Assembly: GCA_022843745.1 (NCBI GenBank)
Contig: JALHNB010000037.1
Location: 7,688-68,075, forward strand
Source: Anaerolineae bacterium
Lineage (GTDB): Bacteria; Chloroflexota; Anaerolineae; Aggregatilineales; Phototrophicaceae
DNA: 60,388 nt
Reading direction: 5' to 3'
Part shown: one piece after another, positions 42,699 to 50,403 of the stretch
How the letters are laid out: each line of letters starts with the position of its first letter
How positions within the stretch are numbered: position 1 is the stretch's first letter
Notes under the pieces: generated by a model
The model's database searches: none
Seen by the model: the letters and a program-made list of their open reading frames with translations, nothing else
Told to the model about the DNA's origin: nothing
Program-made: the position numbers and the translations under genes

Positions 42699-42740
42699 TT
42701 AGCACGCTAACCGTAAGCACATCAATCATCTGTTCGCTAA
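42699..42740 (+). promoter_or_regulatory. Candidate MarR operator before DoxX gene
   Basis: TTAGC-AC-GCTAA (42699-42710) and another GCTAA at 42736-42740. The eight bases CACGCTAA are identical to the operator at 42051-42058. A TGGGC-AATC-GCCCA hairpin (42748-42761) follows in the leader. Confidence 0.5.
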
Positions 42741-42775
42741 CGAATTCTGGGCAATCGCCCACGAAAGGCAACCAA

Positions 42776-43153
42776 ATGAACGTCATATTGTGGATTTTGC
42801 AGGTGTTGATCGGCATTGCCTTCATCGGCGCAGGCTACAACCACGCTTTCCGCCAGGAGCAGGCCAAACAGCAGCCGCAAATGGCCTGGATGAAAGCCGT
42901 TTCCAGCGGGACGCTCACCTTCATCGGCGTGGCGGAAATTCTCGGCGGCATCGGCCTGATTTTGCCCGCGCTCACCAATATTCTGCCCGTGCTGACTCCC
43001 CTCGCAGGCGTTGGCCTCGCGCTTATCATGCTGCTGGCGGCGATTTTTCATTTCCGCCGGGGCGAGACGCAGGGCATCATCATCAATATCGTGCTGGGTG
43101 CGCTGGCGGCGTTCATCGCGTATGGTCGCTTCGTTCTTGTGCCGTTTGTGTAA
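42776..43153 (+). CDS. DoxX-family membrane protein
   Basis: A 125-residue inner-membrane protein with four hydrophobic segments. The pattern ILQVLIGIAFIGAGYNHAFR, then FIGVAEILGGIGLILP is typical of DoxX-like proteins, which are linked to quinone or thiol redox stress in some bacteria. AAGG lies seven bases before the ATG. It follows the MarR gene and shares candidate operator half-sites with it. Function in this organism is unknown. Confidence 0.87.
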   Translation: MNVILWILQVLIGIAFIGAGYNHAFRQEQAKQQPQMAWMKAVSSGTLTFIGVAEILGGIGLILPALTNILPVLTPLAGVGLALIMLLAAIFHFRRGETQGIIINIVLGALAAFIAYGRFVLVPFV

Positions 43154-43192
43154 ATAAATTCCGGTATATGCTCTGCCATTAACGGCGAATCT

Positions 43193-43220
43193 GTAGGGGC
43201 GACACATGCGTCGCCCCTAC
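43193..43220. repeat. Intergenic hairpin repeat, family B
   Basis: GTAGGGGCGACACATGCGTC plus GCCCCTAC, a complete unit with intact ends. Confidence 0.8.
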
Positions 43221-43246
43221 ACCAAGTTTGAATCACGAGGATAATA

Positions 43247-43741
43247 ATGACCGATCTGCCTTATGAAGGCGCGACACCCGACCAACTTGTCCACCCGATG
43301 GTGCGCGAACTGCTCTGCGTTCACAATATGTTCCGGCGCGAAATGAACACGATTTTGCGCTTCGTGGATGACCTGATCGCGGGCAAAGAGCAGCTTTCCA
43401 GCGACGAAACTGCCCGGCGCGTCCGTTCGCTCATCCGCGCGGGCAACCAATATACGCAAATGCTTCACACCCATCACAATCTCGAAACTTCCATGATGTT
43501 TCCGGCGCTGGAAGCCGAGGGTCTGGACGCAATCGTCGTTGACAAACTCAATGCCGACCATGACGAAATTTCCGACCTGATTGACCAGTTCGAAGCTGGG
43601 ATTCACGACTATTCGGCGATTGAACCCGCCGTACTGGAAAGCGATCTGCAAAAACTTTCCGATGCGCTGCGGGCGCATCTGGCCTATGAGGAAACACATG
43701 TCTGTCCATTTCTGGCAATGATGACGCGCTGGCCGATTTAA
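43247..43741 (+). CDS. Hemerythrin-domain protein
   Basis: A 164-residue four-helix bundle expected to bind a di-iron centre and O2, NO or peroxide. Ligand-type His and Glu residues appear in VHNMFRREM, LHTHHNLETSMMFP, NADHDEISDLI and HLAYEETHVCPF. It is a single-domain cytoplasmic protein. GAGGA lies five bases before the ATG. A role in oxygen or NO sensing or iron-sulfur repair is plausible, given nearby redox genes, but unproven. Confidence 0.88.
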   Translation: MTDLPYEGATPDQLVHPMVRELLCVHNMFRREMNTILRFVDDLIAGKEQLSSDETARRVRSLIRAGNQYTQMLHTHHNLETSMMFPALEAEGLDAIVVDKLNADHDEISDLIDQFEAGIHDYSAIEPAVLESDLQKLSDALRAHLAYEETHVCPFLAMMTRWPI

Positions 43742-43751
43742 GACAACCTCT

Positions 43752-43850
43752 ACCCCCCAGCCCCCTCTCCATACATGGCGAGGGGGAGCAAAACGGCATT
43801 AAAGCCCCTCTCTGCGTGCGGACGACCAGAGGGAGGGTTTGGGGTGAGGT
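43752..43850. repeat. Compound intergenic repeat, family A
   Basis: A CCCCCTCTCCATACATGGCG-AGGGGGAG hairpin joined to AGCCCCTCTC...GAGGGAGGGTTTGGGGTGAGGT. Same two-unit layout as 9301 and 53190. Confidence 0.75.
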
Positions 43851-44018
43851 TGAAACTTCGCAACCAAATTCAGCGTCCGTAAACGTAAGATTCAAGGAAA
43901 AAAGTGCGTCTATGAGTGCACACCTACCCAACACATCAAAATCATTCGAGGCCATAGCGCCCTACACGAATTCCCTCCCAATCGGGCAATTTAAATTCGC
44001 CCAGTTCAGGATTATGCG

Positions 44019-44924
44019 ATGACTCTCAAACCGCTTTTCGGCATTTTTCTCGACCCAACTGTCGGCGACCCGCGTGAACCGTTCGCCTTAGCCAAGATCG
44101 CCGATGACAATGGCCTGGATTTGCTCACGGTTCAGGATCACCCATACCAGCCACGCCATTACGAAAACTGGACGCTGCTGACCGCGCTGGCGATGGCAAC
44201 CAAAAATATTCACGTCAGTGCCAACGTCGGCAATTTACCGCTGCGTCCGCCTGCTGTACTGGCAAAACAGGCGGCGACTCTCGACGTGCTGACAGATGGC
44301 CGAGTCGAGCTTGGACTGGGCGCTGGCGGCTTCTGGGATGCGATTGCAGCTTTTGGCGGCCCCAAACGTCCACCCGGCGAAGCCTATGGCGCGTTTGAGG
44401 AAGCGCTGCAAATTTTGCGCGGCCTGTGGGATAACCCTGGCAGAGCGTTCACATTCAACGGCAAATTTTACACGCTCAAAGGCGCGAAATTTGGCCCTGC
44501 CCCTGCCCACCGGATTCCGATCTGGGTCGGCGCGATGGGGCCGAAAATGCTCCGACTGACCGGGCGCATGGGTGATGGCTTGCTGATTTCGATGCCCTAT
44601 GTGCCACCTGCCCAACTGCCAGACGTGAATGCCAAAATCGACGAAGGCGCGGCGGAGGCCGGACGTTCGCCGGAAGCCATTCGGCGCGGTTACAATGTCA
44701 TGGGCACGATCCGACCCGGCGCGGGCAGCGTGCGCGGTTCCGGTCAGCCGAATATCATCGACGGCACAGCGGACTATTGGGTCGATCAACTGACGCAGCT
44801 TTACCAGCAATATCGCCAGGACACCTTTATCTTTTCGACTGGCGAAGATGTGGCGCGACAGATCGAAATTTTCGCCAACGAAGTCGCGCCCGCCGTCAAG
44901 GAACGCCTCGGCTTTCCCATCTAA
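44019..44924 (+). CDS. LLM-class flavin-dependent oxidoreductase
   Basis: A 301-residue luciferase-like (beta/alpha)8-barrel enzyme using FMN or F420. Family marks are NGLDLLTVQDHPYQP, NIHVSANVGNLPLRPPA, VLTDGRVELGLGAGG and PIWVGAMGPKM. Many relatives are F420-dependent, but a cofactor cannot be fixed by eye. AGGA lies seven bases before the ATG. The next gene, a DsbA-like oxidoreductase, starts 22 bases downstream, so they are probably one operon. Confidence 0.9.
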   Translation: MTLKPLFGIFLDPTVGDPREPFALAKIADDNGLDLLTVQDHPYQPRHYENWTLLTALAMATKNIHVSANVGNLPLRPPAVLAKQAATLDVLTDGRVELGLGAGGFWDAIAAFGGPKRPPGEAYGAFEEALQILRGLWDNPGRAFTFNGKFYTLKGAKFGPAPAHRIPIWVGAMGPKMLRLTGRMGDGLLISMPYVPPAQLPDVNAKIDEGAAEAGRSPEAIRRGYNVMGTIRPGAGSVRGSGQPNIIDGTADYWVDQLTQLYQQYRQDTFIFSTGEDVARQIEIFANEVAPAVKERLGFPI

Positions 44925-44946
44925 CCTAAACAACGAAGGAAAACAC

Positions 44947-45666
44947 ATGAAAATCGAAATCTGGTCGGACATCGCTTGCCCCTGGTGCTACATTGGTCGC
45001 CGCCGCCTGGAACACGCCCTCGATGATTTTGAGCATCGCGATCAGGTCGAGGTGATCTGGCGCAGCTTCCAGCTTGACCCCTCCGCCACGAACGAATATG
45101 ACGGCACGGTCACAGAGATGCTGGTCGAGAAAAAGCGCATCAGCCGCCAACGTGCCGAGGCGATGAACGCCCACGTTACTCAGTTAGCCGCTGACGAAGG
45201 GCTGGAATATCATCTCGAAAAAGCCCGCGTCGGCAACTCGTTCGATGCCCACCGCCTGATTCATCTGGCAGCGCATCACGGCTTGCAGGGCGAGATGAAA
45301 GAGCGCATTCAAAAAGCCTATTTCACGCAGGGCAAGTCGTTCAGCGATCACGATACCCTGGTCGAACTGGCAACCGATGTCGGCCTGAATGCGGACGAGG
45401 TTCGCGCGATGCTCAATAGCAACCAGTATAGCGACGCGGTTCATGCGGATGTTCGCAAGGGGCAAATGCTTGGCATCAACGGAGTCCCGTTCTTCGTTTT
45501 CGAGAACAAGTACGGCGTCTCCGGCGCACAGCCCAGCGAAACCTTCGCCGCAGCGCTGGAACGCACCTGGAGCGAATTTCACCCGACGCTCGAAATCGTC
45601 AACGCTGGCAATTCAGCAGGCAGCGACGAGTCGGGCGTGTGTACGGACGACACCTGTACCGTCTAG
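44947..45666 (+). CDS. DsbA-family (FrnE-like) thiol oxidoreductase
   Basis: A 239-residue cytoplasmic thioredoxin-fold protein. The active-site motif is Cys11-Pro-Trp-Cys14 (DIACPWCYIG) and the cis-Pro loop reads GINGVPFFVFENKYGVSGAQ. This matches FrnE-type DsbA relatives, which have no signal peptide. ATG 44947 is chosen because AAGGA lies upstream and the family starts here. The tail ends with Cys residues (GVCTDDTCTV), an unusual extra pair that could act in metal binding or thiol exchange. Confidence 0.9.
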   Translation: MKIEIWSDIACPWCYIGRRRLEHALDDFEHRDQVEVIWRSFQLDPSATNEYDGTVTEMLVEKKRISRQRAEAMNAHVTQLAADEGLEYHLEKARVGNSFDAHRLIHLAAHHGLQGEMKERIQKAYFTQGKSFSDHDTLVELATDVGLNADEVRAMLNSNQYSDAVHADVRKGQMLGINGVPFFVFENKYGVSGAQPSETFAAALERTWSEFHPTLEIVNAGNSAGSDESGVCTDDTCTV

Positions 45667-45677
45667 CAGATATGTCC

Positions 45678-45747
45678 GTAGGGGCACGGCGCGCCGTGCC
45701 CCTACAATCCGACACGCATTTCGTCGGGGCGCACAGCCGTGCGCCCA
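45678..45747. repeat. Two family B hairpins
   Basis: GTAGGGGCACGGCGCGCCGT plus GCCCCTAC (45678-45705), a perfect palindrome apart from nothing visible; then CGGGGCGCACAGCCGTGCGC plus CCA (about 45724-45747). Confidence 0.75.
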
Positions 45748-45783
45748 ATTGTAAGCATCACCCAAATCCATATCGTAATCCCC

Positions 45784-45825
45784 CCGCCGGGCCGGAATTG
45801 CCTATTTATCGTAATCGCCCGGCGG
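45784..45825 (+). promoter_or_regulatory. Leader hairpin before the EF-Tu paralogue
   Basis: CCGCCGGGC (45784-45792) pairs perfectly with GCCCGGCGG (45817-45825) over a 24-base AT-rich loop, 27 bases before the ATG. No T-tract. It could control translation or mRNA stability. Confidence 0.55.
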
Positions 45826-45852
45826 ACAACAAGGAATAGAAAGCGAATCACA

Positions 45853-47046
45853 ATGGCAAAGTTTGAACGCAACAAGCCACATGTCAACATCGGCACGATT
45901 GGTCACGTCGATCACGGCAAGACCACCCTCACCGCCGCCATCACCAAAGTTTTGGCGCTGAAGGGCGATGCCGAGCGCATGAATTACGAGGACATTGACA
46001 ACGCGCCGGAAGAGAAGGCACGCGGCATCACCATCAACATCCGGCATGTCGAGTATGAAACCGACAAGCGCCACTACGCACACGTCGATACACCCGGCCA
46101 CCGCGACTACATCAAGAACATGATTACCGGCGCGGCGCAAATGGACGGCGCGATTCTCGTCGTCAGCGCCCCCGATGGCCCGATGCCGCAGACCCGCGAA
46201 CATGTTTTGCTGGCGCGTCAGGTCGAAGTCCCGGCGATGGTCGTGTTCCTGAACAAAATCGACCAGATGGACGACCCTGAACTTCTGGAACTGGTCGAGC
46301 TGGAACTGCACGAATTGCTGGAGTCTTATGGCTACTCGCCGGATACGCCCATCGTGCGCGGCTCGGCCATGCTGGCGAACGAATCGACCAGCAATGACAC
46401 CAACGCGCCAGAATATCAGCCGATTTTGCAACTCATGGACGTGGTTGATGCCTGGATTCCCACGCCGGAGCGCTCGGTTGACAAGCCCTTCCTGATGCCC
46501 GTCGAAGATGTCTACTCGATCAAGGGGCGCGGCACGGTTGTCACCGGACGAGTCGAGCGAGGCAGCCTCAAGAAGGGCGAGGAAATCGAAATTATCGGCC
46601 TGCGCGACGAGAGTCTGAAAAGCATCGTCACCGGGATCGAGATGTTCCACAAGGAACTCGACTCGGCGCAAGCGGGCGATAACGCGGGCATCCTCCTGCG
46701 CGGCCTGACTCGCGACCAGATCGAGCGCGGCATGGTGCTGGCAAAGCCCAGGAGCATCACCCCACACAAGCGCTTCATGAGTGAGGTCTATGTCCTGAAG
46801 CGTGAGGAAGGGGGTCGCCACAAGGCTTTCTTCCCCGGCTATCGCCCACAGTTCTACATCCGTACAATGGATGTGACCGGGACAATCAACCTGCCGGAAG
46901 GCATCGAAATGGTTCTGCCGGGGGATAATGTCAACCTGTCTGTGGAACTCATCAGCCCGGTTGCGCTGGAAAAAGGCTCAAAATTCGCGATCCGTGAAGG
47001 CGGCCTGACCGTCGGCGCGGGCATCGTGACCGAAGTTTTGGAGTAA
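45853..47046 (+). CDS. tuf: Elongation factor Tu paralogue, divergent
   Basis: A 397-residue translational GTPase. The P-loop GHVDHGKT (17-24), DTPGH (79-83), NKID (134-137) and GSA (170-172) are complete, as are the domain II and III signatures ([11 protein letters not shown]). ATG 45853 is the family start. It is isolated from rps, fus and rpo genes, so it is probably a second tuf copy. Two normally conserved Ala residues are Arg: Arg64 in [11 protein letters not shown] and Arg84 in PGHRDY. The second is a feature I associate with archaeal/eukaryotic EF-1A. Whether it supports normal translation or a special condition is unknown. Confidence 0.9.
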   Translation: MAKFERNKPHVNIGTIGHVDHGKTTLTAAITKVLALKGDAERMNYEDIDNAPEEKARGITINIRHVEYETDKRHYAHVDTPGHRDYIKNMITGAAQMDGAILVVSAPDGPMPQTREHVLLARQVEVPAMVVFLNKIDQMDDPELLELVELELHELLESYGYSPDTPIVRGSAMLANESTSNDTNAPEYQPILQLMDVVDAWIPTPERSVDKPFLMPVEDVYSIKGRGTVVTGRVERGSLKKGEEIEIIGLRDESLKSIVTGIEMFHKELDSAQAGDNAGILLRGLTRDQIERGMVLAKPRSITPHKRFMSEVYVLKREEGGRHKAFFPGYRPQFYIRTMDVTGTINLPEGIEMVLPGDNVNLSVELISPVALEKGSKFAIREGGLTVGAGIVTEVLE

Positions 47047-47059
47047 CGCAGTAACAATC

Positions 47060-47160
47060 CTCACCCCCCAGCCGCTGCGCGTCTCCAAAGCATTGGAGGT
47101 GGGGAGTCATCATTCTTTAAGCCCCTCCCTATTGCTATGGGGAGGGGTTGGGGTGGGGAT
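47060..47160. repeat. Compound intergenic repeat, family A
   Basis: TCACCCCCCAGCC...TCTCCAAAGCATTGGAGGTGGGGAG joined to AGCCCCTCCCTATTGCTATG and GGGAGGGGTTGGGGTGGGG. The second half is nearly identical to the one at 53190-53290. Confidence 0.75.
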
Positions 47161-47191
47161 GAGCGTGAGAAACATCAAAAAGGAAAAACAC

Positions 47192-48094
47192 ATGACCGCA
47201 AAACCACAAACCATCACCGAGGCGATCCCCAACATCGCGCCCACGACCCGACTCGGACACGTCCACTACACCGTGAACAACATGGACAAGCAGGTCGCGT
47301 TTTATCAGGACATTCTCGGCTTCAAGGTGCATTGGCGCGAAGGCGACTCCGCCGGACTCGGCGCGGGCGGCGAGGATTTGCTGCGCCTGACCGAAAATCG
47401 CAACGCGCGGCGCGTCAATGGCACGACTGGCCTCTATCACACGGCGTTTCTCGTCCCGACTCGTTGGGATTTGGCGCAGCTCCTCAAAAGCATCGCCCAG
47501 ACGCGCACCCGCATCCAGGGAACTTCCGATCACGGTACGCACCACGCCATTTACCTGCCGGACGCGGAAGGAAACGGCATCGAGTTAGCCTGGGATCGCC
47601 CGGAAGCCGAGTGGCCGAAATCGTTTGAGGAGATGATGCAGCGCAATCGTGGACTCGCGCCGGAGGAAGTGTTCAGCGCGTTGAACGACAGCGATGCCGC
47701 CTGGGAAGGCCTGAATCCGGCGACCACAGTCGGACACGTCCATCTGCACGTTTCGACCTTGCCGCCGACCATGCGCTTTTATCGCGATATTCTCGGCTTC
47801 GGCTTGCCGCTGGATATGGCGAACGCGCCAAAACAATTCGCCGAAAGCGCGATTTTCTTCGCCGCCGGGACGTATCATCACCATATCGGCACAAACGTCT
47901 GGCAAGGCGTGGGTGCGCCTCCCCCACCGAGCAACGCGACAGGCTTGCGTCATTTCACCGTGATCGTGCCGGATAAAGCCGAGCTTGACCGGGTTGTCGA
48001 ACGCCTTTGGTCAGCCAGCATCGCGCTGGAGGAAACTGAAAACGGCGTTTTGACTCACGATCTATCCGGCAACGGCATCCTGCTCACCGCATAA
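47192..48094 (+). CDS. Two-module VOC dioxygenase-like protein (CatE-like)
   Basis: A 300-residue protein with two vicinal-oxygen-chelate modules, resembling catechol-2,3-dioxygenase-type ring-cleaving enzymes. Candidate metal-ligand segments are GHVHYTV, GLYHTAF and GNGIELAWD in the first module and GHVHLHV and GTYHHHIGTN in the second. The Glu expected near the end of module two reads GNGILLT, so which module holds the metal is unclear. AAGGAA lies before ATG 47192. The real substrate may not be catechol. Confidence 0.83.
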   Translation: MTAKPQTITEAIPNIAPTTRLGHVHYTVNNMDKQVAFYQDILGFKVHWREGDSAGLGAGGEDLLRLTENRNARRVNGTTGLYHTAFLVPTRWDLAQLLKSIAQTRTRIQGTSDHGTHHAIYLPDAEGNGIELAWDRPEAEWPKSFEEMMQRNRGLAPEEVFSALNDSDAAWEGLNPATTVGHVHLHVSTLPPTMRFYRDILGFGLPLDMANAPKQFAESAIFFAAGTYHHHIGTNVWQGVGAPPPPSNATGLRHFTVIVPDKAELDRVVERLWSASIALEETENGVLTHDLSGNGILLTA

Positions 48095-48118
48095 TCGTTT
48101 GCGCAAGGACGTGAAAAA

Positions 48119-48158
48119 GCCCCTCACTAAAGCATTGGAGAGGGGTCTGTGGTGAGGT
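48119..48158. repeat. Intergenic hairpin repeat, family A (diverged)
   Basis: GCCCCTCACTAAAGCATTGG followed by AGAGGGGTCTGTGGTGAGGT. Confidence 0.7.
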
Positions 48159-48193
48159 CCACTCCATTCACCAGCCGTCGAAAGAAATCCTCA

Positions 48194-48676
48194 TCACGCT
48201 TCTTTCATGCGTCCGGTTGCGCGGATCACCCAGCGCATCCCGTTGTGGAAAAAGTCCGGATTCAGAAACATCATCGGGCAGCCCACCGCGATCACATTGA
48301 TATTCGCTTGCTTGCATTTGGCAACAGCAGCCTCGGAAACACTGGATGCCATAAAGGTGTTGTTGTGCATCCACACCTGTTTAATCCCCAGCTTGATCGC
48401 CTCATCGACAATTTTCTCGGAAATTTCCGGCTTGTTCATGATGAACACGGCATCCACGCCGCCCGGTATCGCGCTCAGGCTGGGATAGCATTTATCCCCA
48501 TGCAGCGCTTCGGCAGTCGGATGTACCGGGAATACCTGATAGCCATGATCGCGCAGTTTCAGGTAGATTGCGCCCGCGCCGCTGTCTTTGGTGCGCGATA
48601 ATCCGCATACGGCGATACGTTTTTGTGCCAAAAAATCCTGCACACTCTCTTGATGTGTCCTTGTTGCAACAGCCAT
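48194..48676 (-). CDS. CoA-binding domain protein
   Basis: A 160-residue Rossmann-fold protein of the CoA_binding_2 family. Signatures are RIAVCGLSRTKDSGAGAIYL, VFPVHPTAE, and VDAVFIMNKPEISEKIVDEA, with the KQVWMHNNTF loop. The usual role is nucleotide or CoA-thioester binding, as in succinyl-CoA-synthetase-like proteins; no catalytic domain is attached. It faces a flavodoxin gene across a region holding two Crp/Fnr-like palindromes, so both may be induced together under low oxygen. Confidence 0.85.
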   Translation of the reverse strand: MAVATRTHQESVQDFLAQKRIAVCGLSRTKDSGAGAIYLKLRDHGYQVFPVHPTAEALHGDKCYPSLSAIPGGVDAVFIMNKPEISEKIVDEAIKLGIKQVWMHNNTFMASSVSEAAVAKCKQANINVIAVGCPMMFLNPDFFHNGMRWVIRATGRMKEA

Positions 48677-48745
48677 TTCTAATCTCCACTTACTTGTTTA
48701 CCTGTTACCCAATACGAGCATAGACTTCGGGGAGTGTGCGAAATA

Positions 48746-48759
48746 GTGATAAACATCAC
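48746..48759. promoter_or_regulatory. Crp/Fnr-like palindrome 1
   Basis: GTGAT-AAAC-ATCAC, a 5-4-5 inverted repeat with the geometry of Fnr-type sites (TTGAT-N4-ATCAA), 70 bases before the CoA-binding gene start. Confidence 0.6.
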
Positions 48760-48819
48760 TCGCTCAGTGGAGACCTGACCCGACTTTGCCGTGCAGGGCG
48801 AAAAGTGGCATAGAAAGAT

Positions 48820-48833
48820 GTGAGCTTACTCAC
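48820..48833. promoter_or_regulatory. Crp/Fnr-like palindrome 2
   Basis: GTGAG-CTTA-CTCAC, again 5-4-5, centred 74 bases (about seven helical turns) from palindrome 1 and about 85 bases before the flavodoxin start. Confidence 0.5.
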
Positions 48834-48911
48834 TTCTCGTTGTACCCCAATACGCTGAAAATGAGTTCAGTTGTGGATGCGAATGCGCGAAGTTCTGGAA
48901 AAAGGAGATGG

Positions 48912-49343
48912 ATGATGAGAGTGCTGGTGCTGTATCAAAGTCGTGGTGGCAACACCCGTATAGCGGCGGAAGCTGTCGCGAAAGCGGCGCGTGACGAAGG
49001 CCATACGGTCACGACCAAATCGGTGATCGAAGTTCAAAAGTCGGACATTGAGAACGCCGATGCCCTGTTTATAGGAACGTGGATTCAGGGATTTATCCTG
49101 TTCGGTGTTAAACCCGCCGGAGCGACACTCTGGGTTCCGGCGCTCCCCTCGCTGCAAGGCAAGCCCGTCGGCATCTTCTGCACCTACGCCTTTAACCCAC
49201 GCGGCAGCCTGCAAGCACTCGGCGAGTTGCTCACGGCGAAGGGCGCACATATTGTCGGCCAGCGTGCTTTTCATCGCAGCAGCGTGGGTGAAGGCGCTCA
49301 GGCCTATGTCAGAAGCGTGCTGGAGGCGGTTGTAACGGCGTGA
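48912..49343 (+). CDS. Flavodoxin-family protein
   Basis: A 142-143-residue FMN-binding electron carrier or quinone-related protein. The phosphate-binding loop is YQSRGGNTRIAAE (about residues 8-20), a good flavodoxin-type loop, with the second FMN contact near GTWIQGF. GGAG precedes two adjacent ATGs; 48915 has better spacing than 48912. It is divergent from the CoA-binding gene and convergent with the NarL-type regulator gene. Probable role is low-potential electron transfer. Confidence 0.87.
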   Translation: MMRVLVLYQSRGGNTRIAAEAVAKAARDEGHTVTTKSVIEVQKSDIENADALFIGTWIQGFILFGVKPAGATLWVPALPSLQGKPVGIFCTYAFNPRGSLQALGELLTAKGAHIVGQRAFHRSSVGEGAQAYVRSVLEAVVTA

Positions 49344-49361
49344 GCTGTTACAGGCAGAATT

Positions 49362-50030
49362 TCAATACGTTGCGATGACCTCATCAATGTTATGTTTGAC
49401 CGCAAAGGCCGCCGCTTCTGCGCGGTTGGCGAGCGCGAGTTTTGTCAGCATACTGCTGACGTAATTGCGTATCGTGCCTTCTCCCAGATAGAGTTCAGTA
49501 GCGATCTGGCGGTTGGTCAGGCCTTTGGTTACGAGCACCAACACCGCCATTTCCTGCGAGGTGAGGGGGGCAAACTCAGCAGTGTGTCGGGCTTGACCTG
49601 CCTTATGCACTTCCTTAAAGACAGTCACGGTCAACGCGGAATCGAGGAAGCCTTCTCCGCGACTAACGCGATCAACAGCGTGAATGAGTTCATTGCTGCC
49701 TACGAACTTGAGGACGTAACCAACAGCCCCCGCCTGGATTGCCGCAAAGAGCAGTTCGTCTTCAGCATAGGCCGTCAGCATGATAACCTTGCAGCCCTCG
49801 ACTGAGTTGACAATCTGGCGACAGGCTTCGATGCCGGAAAGACCCGGCATTCGAATGTCCAGAACGGCGACATCCGGGTGAATTTCCTGCGCCTTTTCGA
49901 TGGCTTCCGTGGCCGTTTCAGCTTCAGCCACAACCTTGAAGTGACTCTGGCGCTCAAGCAGTGTTTTCAAACCCCTACGGACAAGGGCGTGATCGTCGGC
50001 AATCAGAATGGTCACGTTTTCGGACATCAT
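49362..50030 (-). CDS. NarL/FixJ-family response regulator
   Basis: A 222-residue regulator: receiver domain (about 1-125) and LuxR-type HTH (about 150-215). The phospho-acceptor is Asp58 in AVLDIRMPG; the acidic pair Asp12-Asp13, the switch Thr in MLTAYAED and Lys in YVLKFVG are present. The HTH reads LTSQEMAVLVLVTKGLTNRQ followed by GTIRNYVSSML. It is the last gene of a minus-strand run with GroEL and lacks an adjacent kinase; the three soluble kinases at 0-9 kb are possible but unproven partners. GAGGA precedes the ATG. Confidence 0.93.
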   Translation of the reverse strand: MMSENVTILIADDHALVRRGLKTLLERQSHFKVVAEAETATEAIEKAQEIHPDVAVLDIRMPGLSGIEACRQIVNSVEGCKVIMLTAYAEDELLFAAIQAGAVGYVLKFVGSNELIHAVDRVSRGEGFLDSALTVTVFKEVHKAGQARHTAEFAPLTSQEMAVLVLVTKGLTNRQIATELYLGEGTIRNYVSSMLTKLALANRAEAAAFAVKHNIDEVIATY

Positions 50031-50062
50031 GAATATCCTCTAATGAAATACGTTAATCGCCG

Positions 50063-50359
50063 TCAGTGTTCTTTATGCAGCAAGGTAGAGGCAGGGTTCC
50101 AAAAGGTTGCGCGTTTACTGGAAACGACGTCGGCAGCAACCCACGCTGCCGCTACCTCCCCGCATAGAATGAGCAGACTTTGAGACCTTGTGTATGTCGA
50201 GGTATCGGTGTATGGTTTGCAGATCAGAATCTTCTCAGCCCGATCATCCATCTCAAGCAGTTCCCAGCCCATATAATCGCGCGCCAGACTCTCCGCTTTT
50301 CCGAGTGACGCAGTCAGATTAGGGATCATGGGCAATCTCTGCGACAAGTTAGTCATCAT
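50063..50359 (-). CDS. Small protein in the GroEL operon, unknown function
   Basis: A 98-residue cytoplasmic protein I do not recognise. It contains SLGKAESLARDYMGWELLEM, a charged middle (DDRAEKILICKPY) and a mildly hydrophobic stretch (SLLILCGEVAAAWVAADVVS) that could be a buried or membrane helix. AGGAA lies just before ATG 50359. It sits 44 bases after the GroEL stop and 32 bases before the response-regulator gene on the same strand, so co-transcription is likely. Confidence 0.65.
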   Translation of the reverse strand: MMTNLSQRLPMIPNLTASLGKAESLARDYMGWELLEMDDRAEKILICKPYTDTSTYTRSQSLLILCGEVAAAWVAADVVSSKRATFWNPASTLLHKEH

Positions 50360-50403
50360 TATTCCTGCTCAATCTATAAAGATCACATAGCTACCGAATA
50401 ACT

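Noticed and set aside
45802-46821. A 339-codon minus-strand frame over EF-Tu
   Set aside because: Antisense to an unmistakable GTPase; no start signals.
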